From Cytophagaceae bacterium (lineage in GTDB: Bacteria > Bacteroidota > Bacteroidia > Cytophagales > Spirosomataceae): a DNA stretch of 45,781 nt. Of this stretch, positions 1 to 8,103 are shown one piece after another. The position numbers were made by a program, and so were the translations under genes. The first letter of the stretch is position 1; every line of letters starts with the position of its first letter. Below the pieces are notes generated by a model that ran no database searches, was not told where the DNA came from, and saw nothing but the letters and a program-made list of their open reading frames with translations. Location: contig JAIYBU010000041.1 of assembly GCA_027488335.1 (NCBI GenBank), forward strand, positions 1 through 45,781. Direction: 5' to 3'.

Positions 1-99
1 AAAGCATTATTAGTGAGGTATGAAACTAAAGCTAATAATTGGCTATGTCTTAATATTATAGCGATGGCTATATGTTTTGTAAGAAAAGTAAATCTTTAA
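1..99 (+). CDS. IS5-like transposase, C-terminal end (cut by window start)
   Basis: The open frame enters from the left edge and ends at the TAA at 97-99, giving 32 residues. It contains RYETKANNWLCL followed by a hydrophobic helix (IIAMAICFVR). This matches the C-terminal 'RYEKKA-NWL...CA-I-LR' end of IS5-family DDE transposases, which I recognise from family knowledge. The catalytic residues lie outside the window, so the exact family and whether the copy is active cannot be judged. No terminal inverted repeat can be recognised because the other end of the element is missing. Confidence 0.6.
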   Translation, partial: KALLVRYETKANNWLCLNIIAMAICFVRKVNL

Positions 100-102
100 T
101 TA

Positions 103-309
103 ATGTTAGACAAGTTCAATATTACCTTGAAAAACATCGACCTCAAATGCAATGTATTCTACGATGTAGCTATTACGGAAAACGACCGACTTTCAAACTT
201 TAAATTTGAAAACCTTACGATTGAAGCTAAAAAAACAACTATTGATAAAAGCATCGTAAAAGGTTTTACTTTGAAAAACGTGAAGGTGAATAATGTAATT
301 GTACAGTAA
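103..309 (+). pseudogene. C-terminal remnant of a beta-helix glycoside hydrolase (GH28-like)
   Basis: This 68-codon frame begins four bases after the transposase stop, in the same frame. Its product has alternating short beta strands (NITLKNIDLKCN, FKFENLTIEAK, GFTLKNVKVNNV). These resemble the last coils and closing strand of right-handed parallel beta-helix enzymes such as GH28 polygalacturonases. It has no signal peptide, no catalytic region and no ribosome-binding context, so it is best read as the 3' end of a gene truncated by the adjacent IS element. The GH28 assignment is inferred from repeat style only; another beta-helix family is possible. Confidence 0.5.
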
Positions 310-318
310 TTCTCTTAT

Positions 319-367
319 AGATTTGACAACTTTGCGAATCGTCGCACCGCTAAAAGTTGTCAAATCT
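319..367 (+). terminator. 15-bp perfect hairpin after the beta-helix remnant
   Basis: The arms AGATTTGACAACTTT (319-333) and its exact complement (353-367) enclose a 19-nt loop. There is no long T run after it, so its role as a terminator is inferred from its position about 10 bases after the stop codon. Confidence 0.45.
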
Positions 368-424
368 GAATCATTTACGAATCTTCTTCTCTTTGTCTTA
401 AACTCTCCTTCCAATAATATTTTC

Positions 425-540
425 CTGCCAAACTGCCATGCAAAAGCCTCTTGGCATGAGTATTGAGCGATTAAATTTCCCTATAAAAGTTTTAATTGTC
501 AGAAACGTTTAGTATTTTCACTCTGACAATCTGGCAGACA
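425..540 (+). promoter_or_regulatory. Inverted-repeat cluster upstream of lon (possible regulatory region)
   Basis: ATTGTCAGA (495-503) and TCTGACAAT (522-530) form a perfect 9-bp inverted repeat with 18 bases between the arms. Upstream, TGCCA elements (426-438) and TTGGCATGAGTATTGAG (451-467) sit in opposite orientations. The last resembles a sigma-54 -24 box (TTGGCA) but its -12 box reads GA instead of GC. I see no good TAnnTTTG -7 box in front of lon, so this cluster may hold the stress-responsive control of lon. That role is inferred. Confidence 0.3.
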
Positions 541-830
541 ATAGAGTATTTTAATTAAAGCCTTGATTATTAATAAGTATCCGTTGATAATTAGTTTATG
601 CTATTTTTTGCATAATATTAAATATAAGTACTTAGTTATAAGTGTTTTATGAAAGACTGTTTACTGAAAACCGCTTACTGACGACTACTTATGTATGAAA
701 AAGTATACAACGAAAGATTTTAATCTAACCGAATCCGTTTTTAAAATTAGATGATAAAGACTCCACTGCTCAAACCAGCGAAATCAATAACGTCAGTTTC
801 AAAACCTACGGTCTAAAAATATAGTGCTGA

Positions 831-3332
831 ATGAATAGAGAACTTATCTCAAGACTTGTAATGGCAAGGCAAGACGTTGAAAACGTTGAAATGATAGAAA
901 TTGCTTCACCCGAAGAAGTAATGGAAAACGAAGATAATTTACCAACCGATTTGGCTCTTTTATCTTTACGCAATACCGTTTTGTTTCCTGGTATAGTGAT
1001 ACCCGTAACGGTCACTCGCCAAAAATTTATCAAAATGGTAAAAAAAGCTTACCGCACCGACCGTACAGTTGGAGTTGTAGCCCAAGTACGTCACACACAA
1101 AATGAGCCTACGCCCGACGATTTATTTAAAGTCGGAACGATTGCCCATATCTTAAAAATGATTGTGCTTCCCGACGGAAACGTGACCGTAATTATTCAAG
1201 GTCGTCGTCGTTTTGAGGTAGAAGAATATACCCAAACTGACCCACATTTGATGGCAAAGGTGAGGTATATTCCCGAAAGTTTTCCGAATGTTCGCAAAAA
1301 GGAAACAAAAGCTTTGATTCAGAGTTTGAAAGAGGCTTCTTACAAAATTCTGAACCTCAATCCCGATATTCCTCGTGATGCCCAAATGGCCATCAGTAAT
1401 ATTGATAGTCCAAGTTTCTTGACGCACTTTCTTTCCTCTAACCTCAACATTGAAATCAACGAAAAGCAGTTGCTTCTTGAAACTTTCGATGGTGGTGAGC
1501 AAGCCCACAAGCTACTCGAACACATGATGAAGGAAATTCAAGTTCTCGAAATCAAACGAGATATTCAGAGCAAAGCCAGCATTGATATTGACCAACAGCA
1601 AAAAGAATATTATTTGCGTCAGCAGATAAAAGTTTTGCAAGAGGAATTGGGCATGGAGTCGCCTGACCAAGAAGTAGAAAAACTCCGTACGAAAGGCTCA
1701 AAAAAGAAATGGACAAAAGATGCCAACGACCATTTTAATAAAGAATTGAACAAAATTCTACGCATGAATTCAATGTCGCCCGAATACGGTGTATCGTTGA
1801 ATTATGCCGAAACAATGGTCGATTTGCCTTGGAATGAATATACAAAAGATAATTTTGACCTCAAGCGTGCCAAGAAAATACTCGATGCAGACCACTCGGG
1901 ACTCGAAAAAGTAAAAGAGCGTATCATTGAATACTTGGCAGTTTTGAAGCTCAGAAATGACATGAAAGCCCCAATTTTATGTTTATATGGCCCTCCAGGA
2001 GTGGGTAAAACTTCGTTGGGGAAATCAATCGCAAAGGCTTTGGGTAGAAATTATGTGAGAATGGCACTTGGCGGCTTGCACGATGAAGCCGAAATTCGTG
2101 GACATCGCAAAACATACATCGGTGCAATGCCAGGAAAACTGATTACGAATTTGCAAAAGGCAAAATCATCGAATCCTGTTTTTGTACTCGATGAAATTGA
2201 TAAAGTAAACCGTGACCAACGTGGCGACCCTTCATCGGCCTTACTCGAAGTGCTTGACCCTGAGCAAAATAACGCTTTTAAAGATAATTATTTGGAAGTA
2301 GATTATGACCTCTCGAAAGTACTTTTCATAGCCACAGCTAATTCGCTTGATACCATTCAAGGACCATTGCGAGACAGAATGGAAATCATCGAAATTTCAG
2401 GTTATACTGTTGAAGAAAAGGTAGAAATTGCTCGTAAACACCTCGTACCGAAACAATTAGAACAGCATGGAATTAAGCCAAAAGACCTAAAAGTAGACGA
2501 TAAAGCTATTCAGAAAGTAATCGAAGGCTATACTCGTGAGTCGGGGGTGCGTCGTTTAGAGCAGCAAATTGGGGCATTGATTCGTAAAATTGCAAAAGCT
2601 ATTGCAATGAACGAAGAATATCCTAAAACTGTAAAAGCCGAACACGTAGAAAAAATGCTCGGTGGCGTAATTTTTGATAGAGATTTGTACGAAGGGAACG
2701 ATGTACCAGGAGTAGTAACAGGCTTGGCTTGGACTTCGGTTGGTGGCGATATTCTTTTCATCGAATCAAGCCTTAGTCGTGGACGTGGACAACTTACACT
2801 TTCGGGCCAATTGGGCGATGTCATGAAAGAATCAGCCATGACGGCTCTTTCTTATCTAAAATCACACGCTGATGGTTTAGGAATTGATTACCGAGTTTTC
2901 CAAAACTATGACCTTCACGTACACGTTCCGCAAGGAGCTGTGCCAAAAGATGGCCCATCGGCGGGTATCACGATGCTGACTTCGATGGCTTCAATGTTTA
3001 CTCAACGTAAGATTAAGCCAAATACGGCCATGACAGGCGAAATCACGCTTCGTGGAAAAGTTTTGCCAGTAGGTGGAATCAAAGAAAAAATCTTGGCGGC
3101 CAAACGTGCAGGAATCAAAGACATCATTATGTGTTATAAAAACCGTAAAGATGTGGAAGAGGTAGGCGATGCCTATACCGTGGGCTTGACTTTTCATTAC
3201 GTAGATTATGTAGAGGAAGTGCTTGAAATTGCTCTTTTGCAAGAAAAAGTGGCGAATCCGTTACATTTCATTCTTCCCGAAGAAAAGAAAGAAACGCCAG
3301 TAATTGCACCTTTGGATGTGGTTGTGGCATAA
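831..3332 (+). CDS. lon: ATP-dependent Lon protease
   Basis: This is a cytoplasmic AAA+ serine protease that degrades misfolded and short-lived regulatory proteins. All expected parts are in order: an N-terminal substrate domain (about residues 35-240), a coiled-coil segment (about 245-300), Walker A GPPGVGKT (387-394), Walker B VFVLDEID (about 450), and a C-terminal protease domain. The catalytic dyad is Ser710 in PKDGPSAG and Lys753 in GGIKEK. At 833 residues it has normal length for LonA. The first 30 residues are extra to the conserved core, so a start at the internal ATG of MARQD (861) is possible. It is followed by a strong bidirectional terminator shared with the convergent amidohydrolase gene. 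Confidence 0.97.
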   Translation: MNRELISRLVMARQDVENVEMIEIASPEEVMENEDNLPTDLALLSLRNTVLFPGIVIPVTVTRQKFIKMVKKAYRTDRTVGVVAQVRHTQNEPTPDDLFKVGTIAHILKMIVLPDGNVTVIIQGRRRFEVEEYTQTDPHLMAKVRYIPESFPNVRKKETKALIQSLKEASYKILNLNPDIPRDAQMAISNIDSPSFLTHFLSSNLNIEINEKQLLLETFDGGEQAHKLLEHMMKEIQVLEIKRDIQSKASIDIDQQQKEYYLRQQIKVLQEELGMESPDQEVEKLRTKGSKKKWTKDANDHFNKELNKILRMNSMSPEYGVSLNYAETMVDLPWNEYTKDNFDLKRAKKILDADHSGLEKVKERIIEYLAVLKLRNDMKAPILCLYGPPGVGKTSLGKSIAKALGRNYVRMALGGLHDEAEIRGHRKTYIGAMPGKLITNLQKAKSSNPVFVLDEIDKVNRDQRGDPSSALLEVLDPEQNNAFKDNYLEVDYDLSKVLFIATANSLDTIQGPLRDRMEIIEISGYTVEEKVEIARKHLVPKQLEQHGIKPKDLKVDDKAIQKVIEGYTRESGVRRLEQQIGALIRKIAKAIAMNEEYPKTVKAEHVEKMLGGVIFDRDLYEGNDVPGVVTGLAWTSVGGDILFIESSLSRGRGQLTLSGQLGDVMKESAMTALSYLKSHADGLGIDYRVFQNYDLHVHVPQGAVPKDGPSAGITMLTSMASMFTQRKIKPNTAMTGEITLRGKVLPVGGIKEKILAAKRAGIKDIIMCYKNRKDVEEVGDAYTVGLTFHYVDYVEEVLEIALLQEKVANPLHFILPEEKKETPVIAPLDVVVA

Positions 3333-3366
3333 GGTCTGTACCGTAGCTGCTGACCCCTAAAGTTAT

Positions 3367-3405
3367 AAAAAAGTCCTTCTGAAAATACTTCAGAAGGACT
3401 TTTTT
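3367..3405. terminator. Bidirectional terminator between lon and amidohydrolase gene
   Basis: A 17-bp perfect stem (3367-3383 with 3389-3405) encloses a 5-nt loop. The stem is flanked by A6 on the left and T6 on the right, so it can act on both strands. Confidence 0.9.
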
Positions 3406-3454
3406 GTGGCTAAAGATTAGACTCGCAGTGAATAACCTGCATTGCATGCCTTTA

Positions 3455-5083
3455 TTAATTTTTTCCTGCACCCTGTACTTTTGAAGCTCCGTGTTGTGGA
3501 ATACCAGGCTGCGTAATTTCAAAGTTTTCTTTTGTTTTTGCCTCAGAAACCATTTTACGTACATCAGCCAAGAGTTTCTTAGCATCATAGATTACGCCAT
3601 CTTTTACGGTATATTTCACGCCACCAACTCTCGTAACCTCATTTTTATCATTTACTTTGATAGCACCAGTGCCATAAAGTGTTTTCAGATTTGCCAAAGG
3701 ATTTTCTTCAGTAATAACAAAATCAGCTAACTTTCCGACCTCTACCGAACCAATTTGGTCAGCCATTCCGAGGGCTTCTGCACCTTTGATAGTTGCGGCA
3801 CGGATAACTTCGAGTGGGTGGAAACCTGCCTCACGCAGCAATTCTAATTCACGAATATAGGCAAAACCATAAAGCTGATAAATAAAACCAGAGTCCGAAC
3901 CAGTAGTTACACGGCCGCCTTTGTTTTTGTATTCATTTACAAAACGCATCCAAATACGATAGTTTTCTTTCCAGGCAACTTCTTGTTCAGTTCCCCAATT
4001 GAGCCAATACGAACCGTGCGAAATTCTACTCGGCCCATAAAAACGCCAAACTGCTGGAAGTGTATATTCATCGTGCCATTCGGCTCTTCGTGCAAGCATT
4101 AGTTCACGATTTGCTTCATAAATATTGAAAGTTGGGTCGAGTGTAAAATCAAGTTTCAATAATTCATCCATTACCTGATTCCATTTAGCTGAACCTGGCT
4201 CGGCAGATTGTTTCCAAAGTTTTCCTGCTTCTTCAAAGCGATTCTGCTCATTGTTGTAGTTATAATCAGCAGGATAATTCTGTAAAGTACGCTCATCAAA
4301 GAGTGCTTCGGGTAAGCCATACCAGTGTTCCATTGAAGTCAATCCTGCTTTTGCAGTTGCCAATACATTCATTCTAGCCACTTCCAATTGGGCGTGGTGA
4401 CAAGCCGAACGAAGTCCGATTTTCTTGTTTTCTTCGAGAGCTGCTCTAAAAACTGCTGGTTCTGCTCCAAAAAACTTGATACCGTCTGCTCCTTTGGCGG
4501 CGTTGTCTCTGACCCATTGGCGAGCTTCTTCGGGCGTAGTAATTGGTTTATCGCTTCCCATACCGAAAGCTGTATAAGCTTTGATACGTGGAGCGGTAAT
4601 TTCATTTTTCTCACTTCTACGTTTTTGGTCGAGCGTCCAGTCAAGACCATTTCCTGCCGAAGGGTCGCGAATGGTCGTGATGCCGTGGCCGAGCCAAAGC
4701 TTGAAGACGTATTCGGCTGGTGTTCCTTGTTGCTTTCCGCCAATGTGGCCGTGCATATCTACAAAACCTGGCATGAGGTACATACCCGTACAGTCGAGTT
4801 CTTTGTCTCCTTCATTGAGTTTTGGCCGACTTTTTGGCTCAATTGGAACACCTGGATAACCAACTTGTTTGATTTGAGCGATTTTGTTTTTCTCAATAAC
4901 AATATCTACTGGCCCAACGGGTGGAGCTCCAGTACTATTGATGAGGGTTACGCCCCTAATAATGGTACGATTGGCGTATTCGCCCTCGGCACGATTGGGT
5001 GCTTTTTCGATTTGGGCAAAGGCCACAGAAGCGATAAATGGAAGAAAAACTTTAATAAAGGGAAGCGTAATTTTTTTTAACAT
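3455..5083 (-). CDS. Secreted metal-dependent amidohydrolase
   Basis: This is an imidazolonepropionase-like member of the amidohydrolase superfamily, a TIM-barrel hydrolase with a binuclear metal site; its substrate (peptide, cyclic amide or other) is not evident. Numbered from the chosen start, I see the strand-1 metal ligands H111-G-H113 in FVDMHGH, the likely carboxylated bridging Lys203 (GIKFFG), His229/230, His253 (SMEHW), and the catalytic Asp397 in TTGSDSGF. All family residues are therefore present. Residues 1-24 are a signal peptide ending AFAQ. An ATG 36 bases upstream also exists but would place 12 polar residues ahead of the signal peptide and overlap the putative -7 box, so I prefer 5083. 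The protein has 542 residues. Confidence 0.9.
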   Translation of the reverse strand: MLKKITLPFIKVFLPFIASVAFAQIEKAPNRAEGEYANRTIIRGVTLINSTGAPPVGPVDIVIEKNKIAQIKQVGYPGVPIEPKSRPKLNEGDKELDCTGMYLMPGFVDMHGHIGGKQQGTPAEYVFKLWLGHGITTIRDPSAGNGLDWTLDQKRRSEKNEITAPRIKAYTAFGMGSDKPITTPEEARQWVRDNAAKGADGIKFFGAEPAVFRAALEENKKIGLRSACHHAQLEVARMNVLATAKAGLTSMEHWYGLPEALFDERTLQNYPADYNYNNEQNRFEEAGKLWKQSAEPGSAKWNQVMDELLKLDFTLDPTFNIYEANRELMLARRAEWHDEYTLPAVWRFYGPSRISHGSYWLNWGTEQEVAWKENYRIWMRFVNEYKNKGGRVTTGSDSGFIYQLYGFAYIRELELLREAGFHPLEVIRAATIKGAEALGMADQIGSVEVGKLADFVITEENPLANLKTLYGTGAIKVNDKNEVTRVGGVKYTVKDGVIYDAKKLLADVRKMVSEAKTKENFEITQPGIPQHGASKVQGAGKN

Positions 5084-5116
5084 AGTATTAGACGGTTTGC
5101 TGCGGTAGGTTTTTAG

Positions 5117-5124
5117 CAAATTTA
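5117..5124 (-). promoter_or_regulatory. Putative -7 box for the amidohydrolase gene
   Basis: On the minus strand this reads TAAATTTG, matching TAnnTTTG, about 34 bases before the chosen start at 5083. No clear -33 TTTG is present, so support is limited. Confidence 0.3.
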
Positions 5125-5294
5125 ATCATCATTTATCGGATTCATAGTTTTTGATTATTTTTTTCAATACGCTATTCAGAAAATTACCTTTTCTATCAAG
5201 TAAGTATATTAGAAAAATACAATAAAATTTACGTATTCGTATTTAATTTCTATAAATTGCAACATTCTACAAAGAATAGAATTGATTAAAATCT

Positions 5295-6089
5295 ATGGAA
5301 ATTATAGGGTTTGCATTGGCTTTTATTATTGGTATAACGCTGGGCTTAGTAGGAGCGGGTGGCTCAATACTAACGATTACGGTTTTGGTTTATATTCTTG
5401 ATGTTTCGCCAACATTGGCCACTACCTATTCGCTTTTTATTGTTGGAATTACTTCCTTAGTTGGTTCGATAGATTATTTCAGAAAAGGTTTAGTTGATTT
5501 ACAAAAAGGACTTTTCTTTTCTTTCCCTGCCTTCATTATGGTGTTTTTGATGCGAAAATTCGTGATGCCGCACATTCCTGAAGTTGTTTATCAGTCAGCC
5601 AATTTTACCATTGCTAAGAACCTGATGGTGATGCTTATCTTTGCTTTATTGATGATTGGAGCTTCTTACTCAATGATAAAAAGCAACAAAAAACCGAGCG
5701 AACAAATTGGGCATAAAGTTAGCTATTGGATGATTTTTTTGGAAGGGATTTTGGTAGGAATCTTGACGGGTTTTGTGGGTGCGGGCGGAGGTTTTATGAT
5801 AATTCCCGCGATGGTGGTTTTTGCAAAATTACCTATGAAAAAAGCAGTCGGTACATCGTTGCTTATTATCACGATTAACTCAGCCTTCGGGGCAATCGGC
5901 GATTTTTCAGCAGGAATAGCTCTCGACTGGTATTTTTTAACGAAATTTGCAGCACTCACAATAGTAGGGATTTTGACAGGCGGTTATTTATCAAAAAAAA
6001 TAGGGAGCAACCAACTAAAACCAGCTTTTGGCTGGTTTGTCTTGGTAGTGGGCTGCTGGATTATTGTGAAAGAGTTAGTTTTACGATAG
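5295..6089 (+). CDS. TauE/SafE-family sulfite/anion exporter
   Basis: This 264-residue inner-membrane protein has about eight hydrophobic helices. It contains the two family repeats, each beginning with a glycine-rich helix: GITLGLVGAGGSILTI (about residues 14-29) and GILTGFVGAGGGFMIIPAMV (about 154-173), the latter followed by KKAVGTSLLII. These are hallmarks of the TauE/SafE (DUF81) family, which exports sulfite, sulfoacetate or related organosulfur anions. The substrate cannot be read from sequence. The gene stands alone between the divergent amidohydrolase and the DUF983 gene. Confidence 0.9.
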   Translation: MEIIGFALAFIIGITLGLVGAGGSILTITVLVYILDVSPTLATTYSLFIVGITSLVGSIDYFRKGLVDLQKGLFFSFPAFIMVFLMRKFVMPHIPEVVYQSANFTIAKNLMVMLIFALLMIGASYSMIKSNKKPSEQIGHKVSYWMIFLEGILVGILTGFVGAGGGFMIIPAMVVFAKLPMKKAVGTSLLIITINSAFGAIGDFSAGIALDWYFLTKFAALTIVGILTGGYLSKKIGSNQLKPAFGWFVLVVGCWIIVKELVLR

Positions 6090-6247
6090 TCGTGATATAT
6101 TATAATTTAATCGACCGCTTATTTATATTCCGATAATCGCAGATGCTCGCAGAAAAACTCATGATTTTAGTGTTTTTAGTGAAATTTGTGTGGGTAATAA
6201 CAAAACTATAATGTGTTTAAAGAAAATTTCTCGAAAAGAGAACAACT

Positions 6248-6619
6248 ATGAATAAGTTAGAAGCGACCGTTAAATTAAAATGTCCACGTTGTCACGAGGG
6301 AGAATTGTTTGAAAATAAAAGTTTTTTCTCTTGGCGAAAACTATCAAAAATGTACACCAATTGCTCCGTTTGTGGTTTAAAGTATGAGCGTGAAACTGGT
6401 TTTTTCTACGGAGCAATGTATATCAGTTCAATCATCAACATGATATTTTTTGTGGTAGCTACTGTTGCCTATTATCTTTACTTTGATGTGAGAGTCGATT
6501 GGCGAATTTATATCTGGTGTTATGTTGGTTTTACGGTTCTGATAACGCCTGTACTTTATCGACTTTCTCGCTCAATATGGCTGGAAATTTTCAACGATTA
6601 TCAACCACAAAAAAAGTAG
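6248..6619 (+). CDS. DUF983 family membrane protein
   Basis: This is a 123-residue protein with an N-terminal zinc-ribbon-like pair of CxxC motifs (CPRCHEGELF at about 13-22; CSVCGLKYERETGFFYGAMY at about 41-60) followed by two transmembrane helices (about 58-80 and 88-108). This arrangement is diagnostic of DUF983, a small family common in Bacteroidota and Alphaproteobacteria with no established biochemical role. Its stop codon lies inside the left arm of a hairpin shared with the convergent DUF481 gene. Confidence 0.9.
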   Translation: MNKLEATVKLKCPRCHEGELFENKSFFSWRKLSKMYTNCSVCGLKYERETGFFYGAMYISSIINMIFFVVATVAYYLYFDVRVDWRIYIWCYVGFTVLITPVLYRLSRSIWLEIFNDYQPQKK

Positions 6620-6636
6620 CTTTTGGCTACTTTTTT
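6610..6636. terminator. Bidirectional terminator embedding both stop codons
   Basis: The stem A6-GTAGC (6610-6620) / GCTAC-T6 (6626-6636) has the 5-nt loop TTTTG. The TAG of the plus-strand gene is at 6617-6619, and 6627-6629 is the TAG of the minus-strand gene, so both stop codons are made by the stem arms. Confidence 0.85.
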
Positions 6637-7487
6637 CCTTCGTAGGCTATTCCGAATGTCCAACGGAAATCGTTGTTTTGTCGGCCAGGTACTACAATAC
6701 TTTCGTAAGAATTATCTATTAAAGTACGGAAACTAATGCGTTTCGATAACTGATATTTTAGCGTCAGATTACCATTCCAGCGGAAGTTTTTTTCGGTAAT
6801 GCTGGGCTGTAAGAAAAGTGTATATAAAAGATTCAGCTTGCTATTATGGAAAGTATATTCTCCAAAAAGTCGAGTTGAGTTTCGCCAAAGATTACGGTCA
6901 GGGAATTTCTCGTTAATCACGAAGTCAGTTTTTTCGTAGAGTAAGACATTCGTTACCGATAGGTAGGCATGGCTTTTCTGAACTAACTTTAGTCCAACAC
7001 CCGCTGCTCCAATGAAGCGGTCATTGATTTTTCGGAGGTTACTTTTTTCAAAGGATGTAAAGGCTAAATAATAAAATTTACGCTCGTGCAAAATACTCGT
7101 ACGAAAGTCAACAAAGAGTTCTTTTTCGGCCAAAACCTTGTTTTGCTGCCCATAAATGTACGACGGACTACTCGAGAATTTGATGATTTTACTATTATTG
7201 AAATCAAGAGCGGATGAAAACTGAATCAAAGCTCGATTCACATTTCCAGAGGTATAAGTACCATCGGTTGCAATTCGGTAACGAAATTTCGCTGGGGTAT
7301 CGTCTTTTTCTTCCTCTTCCTCTTCCTCCTCCTCACTTTCTTCGTCGCCTTCCTCTTCGGCAGTGCTATCGGTAGGCATAACTGTGTCGGCTTTTATGGG
7401 TCGAAGTGTATCAGATGGAGCCTCTTGGGCGTTAGTAGTAAAAAACAGTACTAAAAGAAAAAGAGTTAGTAATGGTAGTAGTCTCAT
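6627..7487 (-). CDS. DUF481 family outer-membrane protein
   Basis: This 286-residue protein has a signal peptide (cleavage near TTNAQ, residue 21), a very acidic low-complexity segment at about 43-62 (mostly Glu with some Asp, Ser and Gly), then a region of alternating amphipathic beta strands to the C-terminus. The barrel part (for example GTYTSGNVNRALIQFSSAL and RNSTRLFGEYTFHNSKL) matches DUF481, a family of salt-inducible or uncharacterised outer-membrane beta-barrels. It ends with a strand rich in aromatics (FRWTFGIAYEGKK), as usual for barrel proteins. The acidic stretch could bind cations or be a flexible periplasmic spacer. No operon partner is visible. Confidence 0.8.
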   Translation of the reverse strand: MRLLPLLTLFLLVLFFTTNAQEAPSDTLRPIKADTVMPTDSTAEEEGDEESEEEEEEEEEKDDTPAKFRYRIATDGTYTSGNVNRALIQFSSALDFNNSKIIKFSSSPSYIYGQQNKVLAEKELFVDFRTSILHERKFYYLAFTSFEKSNLRKINDRFIGAAGVGLKLVQKSHAYLSVTNVLLYEKTDFVINEKFPDRNLWRNSTRLFGEYTFHNSKLNLLYTLFLQPSITEKNFRWNGNLTLKYQLSKRISFRTLIDNSYESIVVPGRQNNDFRWTFGIAYEGKK

Positions 7488-7629
7488 GATTTTATTTAGA
7501 GTTTATGTTCACAGGCAGCTGTTTATACGAATCATCGTAAGCTTTATATTATATTTGGGTAAAAATCGTATTTCTTTCTGAGAAATCTATTATTTAAAAA
7601 AGAATTACACAACAAAAAGACGTTCGACC

Positions 7630-8058
7630 ATGAATTTTGCTAAATATCTGTCAGTAATTGCTATCAGTATGTTGAAGTTTGCAGGTGGGCCTTTGACAGG
7701 TCTGGCCATCAAATTATCTTGGATTGAAACAGCTATTTGTTCGGTCTTGGGTATGATGCTTACTGTTTCTTTGATAGTATTTTCAGGTGATTTTATCCGA
7801 AAAATATTTCGCAAAGATAAACCAAAAAAATTTACAAAAATGACTCGTTATGGTGTTAAGATTCGACAAAAATTTGGTTTAGCGGGCATTGCTTTTCTTA
7901 CGCCAATCTTATTTACACCACCAGTTGGTGCGGCTTTAAGTGTGGCTTTTCGCTATGATAAAAGAGCAATTTTATTACAAATGCTTATTAGTGCAATGGC
8001 GTGGGCGGTTGTACAGACTTTATTTATGTATTATGCTAAAGACTTAATATTCAAATAA
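7630..8058 (+). CDS. Small multi-pass membrane protein of unknown function
   Basis: The product has 142 residues with helices at about 10-30, 33-56, 84-106 and 115-135, and a basic loop (RKIFRKDKPKKFTKMTRYGVKIRQK) between helices two and three. The segment GLAGIAFLTPILFTPPVGAALSVAF, with its proline-glycine centre, resembles the re-entrant motif of DedA/VTT-like and 'small multi-drug export' (PF06695) proteins, but I cannot assign it securely. The ATG is preceded by no obvious Shine-Dalgarno sequence, which is normal here. The gene has its own intergenic region and no operon partners. Confidence 0.7.
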   Translation: MNFAKYLSVIAISMLKFAGGPLTGLAIKLSWIETAICSVLGMMLTVSLIVFSGDFIRKIFRKDKPKKFTKMTRYGVKIRQKFGLAGIAFLTPILFTPPVGAALSVAFRYDKRAILLQMLISAMAWAVVQTLFMYYAKDLIFK

Positions 8059-8103
8059 AGAACGTTTAATTTGGCCGTTCCTACGAGAAAACATCATTAA
8101 ATC

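Larger units (their letters stand above)
310..830. other. 521-bp intergenic region before lon
   Basis: Apart from the hairpin at 319-367 and the inverted-repeat cluster at 425-540, the rest (541-830) is AT-rich with only very short frames. A frame ending NNVSFKTYGLKI at about 815 is open for some 30 codons but has no start codon and no family resemblance I can name. No RNA gene is visible. Confidence 0.5.

Noticed and set aside
690..818. Coding-like fragments MKKYTTKDFN... and ...NNVSFKTYGLKI before lon
   Set aside because: They lie in different frames with intervening stops and no recognised family; a frameshifted small gene is possible but unsupported.
4388..5080. 230-codon plus-strand frame opposite the amidohydrolase gene
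   Set aside because: It is the antisense shadow of a gene with complete catalytic residues; its product has no family features.
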